DNA of 22,647 nucleotides from NCBI GenBank assembly GCA_051744345.1, contig JBNJCW010000029.1, positions 1 through 22,647 of the forward strand, in the 5' to 3' direction. Position numbers and translations under genes: made by a program. Shown one piece after another: positions 15,622 to 21,374 of the stretch; positions within the stretch are counted from its first letter, which is position 1, and every line of letters begins with the position of its first letter. The notes below the pieces were generated by a model. It searched no databases and was not told the origin of the DNA. It saw only the letters and a program-made list of their open reading frames with translations. Origin of the DNA: Halolacustris sp051744345 (GTDB taxonomy: Bacteria > Actinomycetota > Humimicrobiia > Humimicrobiales > Humimicrobiaceae).

Positions 15622-15641
15622 AATAATAATAGATTATTATT
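15622..15641. promoter_or_regulatory. 20-bp palindrome upstream of the BlaI-type gene
   Basis: AATAATAAT, two bases, then ATTATTATT form a perfect palindrome in the 271-bp, very AT-rich space between the 62-residue gene and the BlaI-type gene. A second inverted repeat (TTGGTTA 15564-15570, TAACCAA 15600-15606) frames a TATAAT at 15595-15600. BlaI-type repressors bind dyads at their own promoters, but the usual TACA/TGTA core is not evident, so the assignment as operator is tentative. The gap holds no gene. Confidence 0.35.
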
Positions 15642-15696
15642 ATTATATTCCAGTAATTATAAAGAATTAGAATATATTTATATAAAAGGAGGCCAT

Positions 15697-16134
15697 ATGG
15701 GTAGGAAAAAGGAGACCAAGAGAAAATACCAAAAAGTTGGCATAGATAAGCTTAACAGTATTAGCGCTCTTGAAATAGAAATAATGAAGATAGTCTGGGA
15801 GCAGAAAAAGGTTACGGTAAGAAAAGTGCATGAAACCATGCTTAAGAAAGAAATACAGGAGAACAAGGAAGAGTTTACTCCCTATACAACCGTAATGTCC
15901 ACCATGACTGCCCTTGCGGAGAAGGGCTTGCTTGGCCAGGACAAAAGCGAAAAGACTTATATATATTCTGCAAATGTAGACAAAAGGGAGTTATCAAAGA
16001 GCCTTATACAATCGGTTGCGGAAAACCTCCTGGAAGACAAGGCCAGGGAGTACGTATCCAATTTCTTAAGTGATAATCATAATATTTCAAAAGAAGGAAT
16101 AGATAAGCTTTTAAATGAAATAGACAAGCATTGA
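15697..16134 (+). CDS. BlaI/MecI-family transcriptional repressor
   Basis: The 145-residue protein is a BlaI-type winged-helix repressor. After a basic N-terminal extension of about 20 residues come LEIEIMKIVWEQKKVTVRKV (25-44) and the recognition helix PYTTVMSTMTALAEKGLL (62-79), then a C-terminal dimerisation helix region. In the classic system the repressor is cut when its membrane protease partner senses a signal. AGGAGG at 15687-15692 precedes the ATG. The M56 protease gene starts one base after the stop, so the two form a tight operon. It probably represses its own operon and perhaps the peptide locus downstream; the targets are not known. Confidence 0.9.
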   Translation: MGRKKETKRKYQKVGIDKLNSISALEIEIMKIVWEQKKVTVRKVHETMLKKEIQENKEEFTPYTTVMSTMTALAEKGLLGQDKSEKTYIYSANVDKRELSKSLIQSVAENLLEDKAREYVSNFLSDNHNISKEGIDKLLNEIDKH

Positions 16135-16135
16135 T

Positions 16136-17188
16136 ATGTTTATTGTAGATGTATTGCTGCAATACATTCTGCCGGTTGTATACGATAGCTTTATAACCCT
16201 TATCCTGGTTGTTGCCTTTTTAGCGGTACTCAGGATAAGGGATCCAAGCATGAGGATCCTGTTTCTTTTCCTGCCTTTGGTTAAACCCTTTCTGGTAATA
16301 GCAGAGAGAATGGAAATGAAAGGATTGTCAAGCGATATCCCATTTATGATCGGGGGGCTGAGGCTGCCTGATCCCCACAAGTTCTTTACCCATCTGGAAA
16401 GTACGAATTGGATTTCTTCCAATTTAAACCAGAGAATTATGTTGATAGCGGTTGCCGCAATAGGCCTTATCCTTCTGCTGAGGTGGGTGCACCTTTATTG
16501 CTTTTACAGGGAACTTGCATATGAAGAGAAAGTGGGCAGGGAAGATGTTCCCCATATCTACTCTATAATTGACCGTTACGGGGAAAAGATGGAGATAAGG
16601 AAACTGGAGGTAAGCCTTACTCACGGGTCATATATATCACCCTTTGTAGTAGGCATCAGGAAAATTACTTTGGTCCTGTCTCCGGCACTGATTGATTACC
16701 TAAATGAGGGGGAGAGGGAAACAATAATTGCTCATGAACTTTCCCATATCAGAAGGCATGACAACCTTATTGGATGGATTGCCCTGATATTAAGGGATAT
16801 GCTGTTTTTGAATCCTTTCGCCCATATAGCTTATGTAATGATAAAAGGTGAACAGGAAAAGGGAAGCGATAAGCTGGTTTTGAAGTATTCGGGAAAAGAT
16901 TCGAAACAGGTAGCCAGGGAAACACTGAATTCCATAAAAAAAATGAAAACAGCGCTGCAGGAAAAAGCCTTGCAGGCACCTGCCGGCGGCTATCTTTTTT
17001 CACCTGGGATAATGTGGAATATGTCCAGGCTGAGAAATAGGGTGCATTCTATAATTAAAACCAATCCGAATAAAATTTATGCCGGGGTTTTCACCAGGGT
17101 GGTGCTGCTGGTGGTGTGGGCAATAGCCTTAATGTTGCAGATGCTGATTATCATTAACTTTAATGGCAGAACAATTTTCCTCAGATAA
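16136..17188 (+). CDS. M56 family (BlaR1-like) membrane metalloprotease
   Basis: This 350-residue integral membrane protein has about four transmembrane segments (near 13-33, 40-56, 101-117 and 312-343). Its cytoplasmic zinc protease core has H200-E-L-S-H204 in IIAHELSHIRRHD and a likely third ligand E239 or E241 in GEQEKGSD. The homologous BlaR1/MecR1 proteins carry a beta-lactam-binding sensor domain after the last helix. Here the protein ends about ten residues after that helix, so the signal must be something else. It is translationally linked to the BlaI-type gene. The role is likely signal-dependent cleavage of the repressor. The next block downstream is a peptide/radical SAM locus, so the signal or substrate may once have been that peptide (inference). 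Confidence 0.9.
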   Translation: MFIVDVLLQYILPVVYDSFITLILVVAFLAVLRIRDPSMRILFLFLPLVKPFLVIAERMEMKGLSSDIPFMIGGLRLPDPHKFFTHLESTNWISSNLNQRIMLIAVAAIGLILLLRWVHLYCFYRELAYEEKVGREDVPHIYSIIDRYGEKMEIRKLEVSLTHGSYISPFVVGIRKITLVLSPALIDYLNEGERETIIAHELSHIRRHDNLIGWIALILRDMLFLNPFAHIAYVMIKGEQEKGSDKLVLKYSGKDSKQVARETLNSIKKMKTALQEKALQAPAGGYLFSPGIMWNMSRLRNRVHSIIKTNPNKIYAGVFTRVVLLVVWAIALMLQMLIIINFNGRTIFLR

Positions 17189-17235
17189 ATCGTGAAAGTT
17201 TTCCATACTTTTATTACTACAATAATGGATAAATT

Positions 17236-17244
17236 TGCTATAAT
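17236..17244 (+). promoter_or_regulatory. Extended -10 promoter of the peptide/radical SAM locus
   Basis: TGCTATAAT is a perfect TATAAT with the TGn extension; no -35 box is needed or seen. Predicted start of transcription is near 17251, about 40 bases before the TTG of the first short ORF. Confidence 0.5.
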
Positions 17245-17289
17245 AGTTTTGAAATAATTAATTACCGCTTTTAAAATACAGGTGGAGAG

Positions 17290-17391
17290 TTGTTTTCAAT
17301 TAATAGGACCAAGGACCTCTGGAACAGGGATCTCACTCTGAAGAACTTAAAACAGGCCGATGGGCCAATGTGCTGTTGGTTCAGCTGTTGA
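17290..17391 (+). CDS. Candidate RiPP precursor peptide A, 33 codons
   Basis: An ORF opens at TTG (17290) with AGGTGG four bases upstream. It encodes a charged leader-like stretch (FSINRTKDLWNRDLTLKNLK) and ends in a short, cysteine- and aromatic-rich tail, GPMCCWFSC. Leader plus Cys/Trp-rich tail directly upstream of a radical SAM maturase is the usual look of a RiPP precursor gene. Its last 17 codons (17338-17388) align without gaps to a second module (17408-17458) in another frame: L-x-N-[LV] ... [MI]-x-C-W-F. I do not recognise a named precursor family. The ORF is short and no database was searched, so this is a candidate only. Confidence 0.45.
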   Translation: MFSINRTKDLWNRDLTLKNLKQADGPMCCWFSC

Positions 17392-17473
17392 AAACACCAC
17401 CCACTCATTACTGAACGTAATAGATAATACCAACACCATCTGGTGCTGGTTTAACTATATCAGCAGAAGATAG
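17360..17473 (+). CDS. Candidate RiPP precursor module B, 37 codons
   Basis: This frame begins at ATG 17360, overlapping ORF A by 32 bases, and ends with NTIWCWFNYISRR and a TAG eight bases before the maturase ATG. Its tail IWCWFNY mirrors MCCWFSC of ORF A codon by codon, with one base changed in six of seven codons and one codon identical. There is no good ribosome site, so B was more likely the continuation of A: removing one G in GATGGGCC (17359-17366) would fuse them into one peptide of about 60 residues. It is either the second core of a frameshifted precursor or a separate precursor. The W-x-N triplet (WFN) resembles cyclophane-forming motifs, but this is speculation. Confidence 0.35.
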   Translation: MGQCAVGSAVENTTHSLLNVIDNTNTIWCWFNYISRR

Positions 17474-17479
17474 TTAAAC
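17449..17479. repeat. Perfect inverted repeat before the maturase start
   Basis: GTTTAACTAT (17449-17458) and ATAGTTAAAC (17470-17479) form a perfect 10-bp stem with an 11-base loop that holds AGAAG, the only ribosome-site-like sequence before the ATG at 17481. A second hairpin directly precedes it (ACCAACACCA 17429-17438 with TGGTGCTGGT 17441-17450, one mismatch). There is no T-run, so they are not ordinary terminators. They may limit translation of the maturase relative to the peptide. Confidence 0.6.
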
Positions 17480-17480
17480 A

Positions 17481-17989
17481 ATGCAGTCCAGCAGGTTTAA
17501 TTATTTCAGGAAAATAGACGATACTTACACCCTGATTAATAATACTCTTACCGGTGCGGTGGACATAATAGAAAATGGAAGCTGGGACCTGTTCATTGGA
17601 AAAAAGTTCAGCCAGATAGGGTTACCTACCCTCTCCAGGCTGACGGATAGGGGCTACCTTTATGAGGATATCGGCCGGGAAGAAGTAATATTTGCAAAAC
17701 TTTTTGAAAGTTACCTGGAAAAAGCCAAATCAAGGCCAATCAGATTTGTATTTTGCCCTACTTATACCTGCAACCTGAATTGTGTCTACTGTTTTGAAAA
17801 AGATCTGTTTAAAAATCCCCACAGGTTTATGGACCTGGACATGTTGGAAAAGGCCCTCGGGGCTGCATGTACTCATCACTGGTTATTTACGGGAGCAGGT
17901 CAAGACCGGTGTGTGAAAGGTTCCAAGAGGTTCTGGACACATATATAGATTACAAAGGTGCGGAAATACTGAACAAATTTATAGTTTAA
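17481..17989 (+). pseudogene. Radical SAM/SPASM peptide maturase, internally deleted and frameshifted
   Basis: The open frame (17481-17948, 155 codons) has an N-terminal 85-residue region of the kind found in peptide-modifying radical SAM enzymes. Next comes the Fe-S cluster motif C97-N-L-N-C101-V-Y-C104-FE. It then degenerates after about residue 130 and stops at a TAG. In the -1 frame the C-terminal end of such an enzyme can be read up to TAA 17987-17989: RPVCERFQEVLDTYIDYKG followed by AEILNKFIV, resembling the last SPASM cysteine and helix. Intact relatives are roughly 350-480 residues, so most of the barrel and the SPASM cysteines are missing. The gene is therefore a deletion remnant. 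The initial frame could still be translated but would be inactive. The tail overlaps the convergent bactofilin stop by four bases. Confidence 0.75.
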
Positions 17990-18342
17990 AGTTTCGGCCG
18001 GTTATTCGCTGCAGGCAGTATTTCACCCTTGAGAATTCCGCCCTTGTGAATTACAAGAAGCGGCTCCTTCTGGTACAGGTTGCCTATAAATCTGCCGTGG
18101 CTTGATATTTCTACTTGGCCGGCTGCAGTCATGTCACCTTCAAAATGGCCACATATACAGGCCTCATTGGTTACTATGCTTCCGGTTACCTTACCTGTTT
18201 CTGAAATAGTGATTTTAGAGTCTGAAGTCAGTTTCCCCTTTACCTCCCCGCGGATTTCAGAATTATTCTGGAAATTGAAGGTACCGTCAATAAAGGTGCC
18301 CTGGGCAATAATGGTCTTCTTGTGGGCATTACTTACAGGCAT
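17986..18342 (-). CDS. Bactofilin
   Basis: Bactofilins form membrane-associated beta-helical filaments used in cell shape, division or polar organisation, often with M23 peptidases. The protein shows the repeated strand pattern of the fold: GTFIDGTFNFQNNSEIRGEV, GKLTSDSKITISETGKVTGS, ACICGHFEGDMTAAGQVEIS, GRFIGNLY and a short proline-containing tail. The start is placed at 18342 (118 aa, MPVSNAHKKT) because AGGAG lies seven bases upstream. An in-frame ATG at 18390 would add 16 residues but has no ribosome site. Co-occurrence with two coiled-coil M23 hydrolases in this window suits a cell-wall role, but they are not in one operon. Confidence 0.88.
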   Translation of the reverse strand: MPVSNAHKKTIIAQGTFIDGTFNFQNNSEIRGEVKGKLTSDSKITISETGKVTGSIVTNEACICGHFEGDMTAAGQVEISSHGRFIGNLYQKEPLLVIHKGGILKGEILPAANNRPKL

Positions 18343-18449
18343 CGTTATCTCCTGACCATGAGCTGTGTTAATTAAAAACTTGGGTATCATTTACAGCTAT
18401 TTTTCCGCTGTATTGTCCTTCTATCCGGCAGGACTAGAAATATAGTACA

Positions 18450-18482
18450 TTGTTTAATATATTTTTACAATATATTAAACAA
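18450..18482. repeat. 13-bp perfect inverted repeat between divergent genes
   Basis: TTGTTTAATATAT (18450-18462) and ATATATTAAACAA (18470-18482) pair perfectly with a seven-base loop. They lie midway between the divergent bactofilin and flavodoxin-domain genes. A second, interrupted hairpin follows (CCTGG 18492-18496 with CCAGG 18518-18522, then a T-run to 18528). The long perfect AT-rich dyad fits an operator or a bidirectional terminator-like structure; the former is preferred because of its position upstream of both genes. Confidence 0.5.
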
Positions 18483-18560
18483 ATAAAGTATCCTGGAAAT
18501 AATTGAATTTTTATTATCCAGGCTTTTTGGTTAAAATATTTTCAAAATTAAAAGAAGAAT

Positions 18561-19046
18561 ATGAAAACATTGATATTGTTTGCTACCCGTTACGGGTGTA
18601 CTAAAAGATGTGCGGAAATGCTGGCAGGGAAAATAAGGGGGAAGGTGGAGGTTAGAGACCTGGCTAATGACAAAAAGGCAGATATTGACAATTATGAGCT
18701 GGTTATTATCGGGGGCTCAATAATGGCAGGAAAAATGAATAAGTTGGTTACCCGTTTTGTAGATGATAACCTGCAAAAACTGTTAAGCAAGAAAGTAGCC
18801 CTTTTTATATGCTGCCTGCAGGAAGGAGAGACAGCAAAGGAACAGTTTAATAATGCTTTCCCCAAACAGCTCCAGGACAGGGCAATAGGCAGAGGGTATT
18901 TTGGGGGAGAGGTTGATTTTAGCAAATTGAATTTCTTTCTCAAGGGATTAATGAAAAAAATACTGGAGACCGATAAAAGCGTGTCCAGGATTTCGGTAAA
19001 AAACATAGATGCATTTGCCCTGTATGTAAATAATAAGGGGGGTTAA
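18561..19046 (+). CDS. Flavodoxin-domain protein (HemG-like)
   Basis: The 161-residue protein is a member of the flavodoxin-domain family that includes the menaquinone-type protoporphyrinogen oxidase HemG. The N-terminal strand ILFATRYGCTKRCAEML forms the FMN phosphate loop (T9 to C18), and GGSIMAGKMNKLVTRFV (51-67) and LFICCLQEGE follow as in the family. It is predicted soluble and FMN-binding. No heme-synthesis gene is near, so the HemG role is uncertain and a general electron carrier is as likely. AAGAAG precedes the ATG. The DUF454 gene starts nine bases after its stop, so they probably share a transcript. Confidence 0.82.
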   Translation: MKTLILFATRYGCTKRCAEMLAGKIRGKVEVRDLANDKKADIDNYELVIIGGSIMAGKMNKLVTRFVDDNLQKLLSKKVALFICCLQEGETAKEQFNNAFPKQLQDRAIGRGYFGGEVDFSKLNFFLKGLMKKILETDKSVSRISVKNIDAFALYVNNKGG

Positions 19047-19054
19047 GCTGAAAA

Positions 19055-19435
19055 ATGGCCCCAAACAGGCTGGTAAAATATACACTTATCTTTGTAGGTT
19101 CCCTGTTTGTAGGACTGGGAGTGGTAGGTATTTTTGTACCCCTGCTGCCCACAACCCCTTTCCTGCTGGTAGCGGCTGCATTATATGCAAAGGCTTCAGA
19201 AAAATTCTACCGCTGGCTGATGGAAAACAGGATGTTTGGATCCTATATTAAAGATTACCGGCAGAAAAAAGGCATGTCCCTGAAAACAAAAATCGGGACC
19301 ATCTCAATTTTATGGATAACCATAGCTGCTTCAGCTGTTTTTGCTGCAGATATTTACTGGGTAAGGGTTCTCTTGCTGGTCATAGCCATGGGGGTAACCA
19401 TCCACCTGTGGCTTTTGAATACACTGAAGAAGTAA
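19055..19435 (+). CDS. DUF454 (YbaN-like) membrane protein
   Basis: The 126-residue protein carries the DUF454 signature: VGLGVVGIFVPLLPTTPFLL (19-38), then AAALYAKASEKFYRWLMENR and FGSYIKDYR. It has about three or four hydrophobic segments (near 8-45, 83-98 and 100-120) and is an inner-membrane protein of unknown role. It follows the flavodoxin-domain gene by eight bases. The G-run at 19036-19041 is rather far from the ATG, so the ribosome site is weak. Confidence 0.85.
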   Translation: MAPNRLVKYTLIFVGSLFVGLGVVGIFVPLLPTTPFLLVAAALYAKASEKFYRWLMENRMFGSYIKDYRQKKGMSLKTKIGTISILWITIAASAVFAADIYWVRVLLLVIAMGVTIHLWLLNTLKK

Positions 19436-19731
19436 AATAGTAATATGGTTAAATTTTTAATCCTGAACTGCTGCCGTTTCCCCGGCAATTAATCAGTCCC
19501 GGACAGGCCGGCAGCAGGTTTATAGGTAATGGCTTCATGAGGAAGATAACAGTTTAGCAAAGGAAAAAGTTATGTAAAAAATTTACCTATGGAAAGCTTG
19601 GATCCGGGCGGTCGCTGCTTACTATAGGGTTGGTAATATATTAAGGGTCCGATTCCAGGAGCCGGATTTGGAGGCAGGGACAAGGGCTTTGCTTGATTAG
19701 TTAATATTAACTTCAAAACAGGAGGCATACA
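19436..19731. other. 296-bp gap with a long-range hairpin
   Basis: No gene is seen. CTGCTGCCG (19468-19476) pairs perfectly with CGGCAGCAG (19509-19517) across 32 bases that themselves contain CCCGG repeats. No T-run follows, so it is not a clear terminator. I could not match it to a riboswitch class. The right end holds AGGAGG (19720-19725) for the HD-domain gene. Confidence 0.35.
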
Positions 19732-20220
19732 TTGAAGGCATTTGAGCAGAAAATTAAAAACCGTGTGGAAGAATACTTTAAGCAGTACCCCCAGCATATC
19801 GAGCATACCAGAAAGGTTTTGGAGTATGCGAAAAAAATTCTAAAAACAGAGCACGGCGACAGGGAAGTGGTGATAGCTTCAGCGCTTCTCCATGATATTG
19901 GACTTTTGGAGAGCAAGAGAAAATACGGGTCTTATGAAGCAAAATACCAGCAGATGGAGGGTCCGCCCGTAGCCAGGAATATCCTGGAAGAGGTTGGGAC
20001 TGGAAAGGAACTTATTTCTCAGGTTTGCGATATTATAGCTAACCACCATCGGCGCGGGGTTATAGAATCCAATGAATTTAATATACTCTGGGATGCAGAT
20101 TGGCTGGTAAATTTTGGTACCAATTACCAGGATTCAGCTTTAGAGGAACGGAAGGCTTTAATTGAGAGGATATTTGTAACTGATACCGGAAAAGAAATAG
20201 CTGAGAAGATCTACCTGTAA
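19732..20220 (+). CDS. HD-domain phosphohydrolase
   Basis: The 162-residue protein has the HD superfamily metal site: an early His (H22 or H25 in QHIEHTRKV), the diagnostic H54-D55 in LLHDIG, H105/H106 in ANHHRR and a late Asp (D121 or D123 in WDADWL). Such single-domain proteins cleave phosphate esters or nucleotides in the cytoplasm; the substrate cannot be told. The start is TTG at 19732, preceded six bases earlier by AGGAGG. It stands alone between gaps. Confidence 0.87.
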   Translation: MKAFEQKIKNRVEEYFKQYPQHIEHTRKVLEYAKKILKTEHGDREVVIASALLHDIGLLESKRKYGSYEAKYQQMEGPPVARNILEEVGTGKELISQVCDIIANHHRRGVIESNEFNILWDADWLVNFGTNYQDSALEERKALIERIFVTDTGKEIAEKIYL

Positions 20221-20243
20221 AGCCAGGGGTAAATATTTGTTTA

Positions 20244-20273
20244 TTGATAATTTACAGCAGTCTTAATTATAAT
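20244..20273 (+). promoter_or_regulatory. Promoter of the ZnuA-like gene
   Basis: TTGATA (20244-20249) and perfect TATAAT (20268-20273) are 18 bases apart. Transcription should begin near 20280, giving a leader of about 74 bases. The leader holds a GGCAGA / TCTGCC stem (20290-20295, 20312-20317) and a 21-codon ORF (20287-20352). Confidence 0.6.
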
Positions 20274-20353
20274 TTAGGAAATAAATATGGGCAGAAACAA
20301 TAAACATATTCTCTGCCAGTTAAATGTCAGGTGCAGATACGGGGGTGTATAAA

Positions 20354-21259
20354 ATGAATTGGAAGAAATTATTACCTACCAGCAAGAAACTTAAAATAAT
20401 TAGCATGGCTGCATTAGTACTTGTTATTGCCCTGGGGGTTAATTCTTCCTGCATGCCCCGCAGCAGCGAAAGTGGACCTGCCAGTGTGGTGGCAACAATA
20501 TACCCCCTGTATGATATGGCAAAACAGGTTGCAGGAAGCAGGCTTGAATTAGCTTACCTGATGAATCCCGGGGAAAGCCCCCATACATTCGAGCTTACCC
20601 CGGAAAGGATAAAAAGGCTGGAGGGTGCTGGAGTTGCCCTAAAGGTCGGGCTCGGGCTTGATGACTGGCTGGACCCTGCCATAAGCAGCCTGGGAGCAGA
20701 GGTAGAAATTTATGAGGTGCACAGCGGGGTAAGGTTTGTGGATGAAAATGGCCTGCCAAACCCCCATATCTGGCTTTCGCTGGAAAATGCCAAGGTTATT
20801 GTTGAGAATATTCATGCTGTACTATCTCAGAATTATCCCCAACACAATGATTATTTTGCGGAAAATAAAGAACGCTATATCAATGAAATCAATAATTTAG
20901 AGATTGAATTTAAAAAGGAAGCAGAGGATTTTGGCAAGAAGGAATTCATAGCTTTCCATGACGCATGGATTTATCTGGCAGAAGAGCTAGGTATCGAGCA
21001 GGTTATGTCAGTGGAGCCTTTTCCTGGAAAGGAGCCGACCCCTGAATATATTATAGAGCTCCAGAAAGCCATAGAAGAGTATGATATAGAGATAATTTTT
21101 ATAGAACCCCAGCTTTCCGCACAAACGGTAAACTTCCTTGCCCAGGATATGGGACTGGAGGTAAGGGTGCTTGACCCTCTGGGGGGAACAGAGGGCAGGG
21201 ATACATATTTGAAGCTGATGTCCTATAATTTCGGCCAGCTGAAAGATGTTCTTGATTAA
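20354..21259 (+). CDS. ZnuA-like metal ABC transporter substrate-binding protein
   Basis: This is a zinc/manganese-type periplasmic or surface-anchored binding protein (cluster A-I, ZnuA/PsaA family), 301 residues from the chosen start. A hydrophobic signal lies at about 14-32, with a cysteine at 33 (VNSSC) that may be lipidated, although the -3 residue is Asn and not the usual Leu. The metal ligands appear complete: H77 (SPHTFE), H138 (NPHIWL), H202 (FHDAWIY) and E251 or D274. The His-rich loop of many zinc-specific members is absent. The start at 20354 is preferred because GGGGGTG lies seven bases upstream; the in-frame ATG at 20324 would place extra charged residues before the signal. No permease or ATPase gene is adjacent, so it is an orphan here. 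Confidence 0.9.
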   Translation: MNWKKLLPTSKKLKIISMAALVLVIALGVNSSCMPRSSESGPASVVATIYPLYDMAKQVAGSRLELAYLMNPGESPHTFELTPERIKRLEGAGVALKVGLGLDDWLDPAISSLGAEVEIYEVHSGVRFVDENGLPNPHIWLSLENAKVIVENIHAVLSQNYPQHNDYFAENKERYINEINNLEIEFKKEAEDFGKKEFIAFHDAWIYLAEELGIEQVMSVEPFPGKEPTPEYIIELQKAIEEYDIEIIFIEPQLSAQTVNFLAQDMGLEVRVLDPLGGTEGRDTYLKLMSYNFGQLKDVLD

Positions 21260-21286
21260 GTTTAAACACAGTATTCTTTGTAAATA

Positions 21287-21328
21287 TTGACAATTTGTTT
21301 TAGAGATGTATTATTAAAGTAAAACAAA
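21287..21328 (+). promoter_or_regulatory. Promoter of the second M23 gene, framed by an inverted repeat
   Basis: Perfect TTGACA (21287-21292) and TATTAT (21309-21314) are 16 bases apart. TTTGTTTTA (21294-21302) and TAAAACAAA (21320-21328) form a perfect 9-bp inverted repeat whose arms lie in the spacer and at the expected start of transcription. This layout suits repressor control. Confidence 0.55.
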
Positions 21329-21374
21329 CTTAAAATACAGCAAAAATATAATTATAAATGTAGCAATAAGGCAA

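Noticed and set aside
19570..19916. Minus-strand ORFs over the HD-domain gene start
   Set aside because: Shadow frames; the plus-strand HD gene has AGGAGG and a complete HD motif set.
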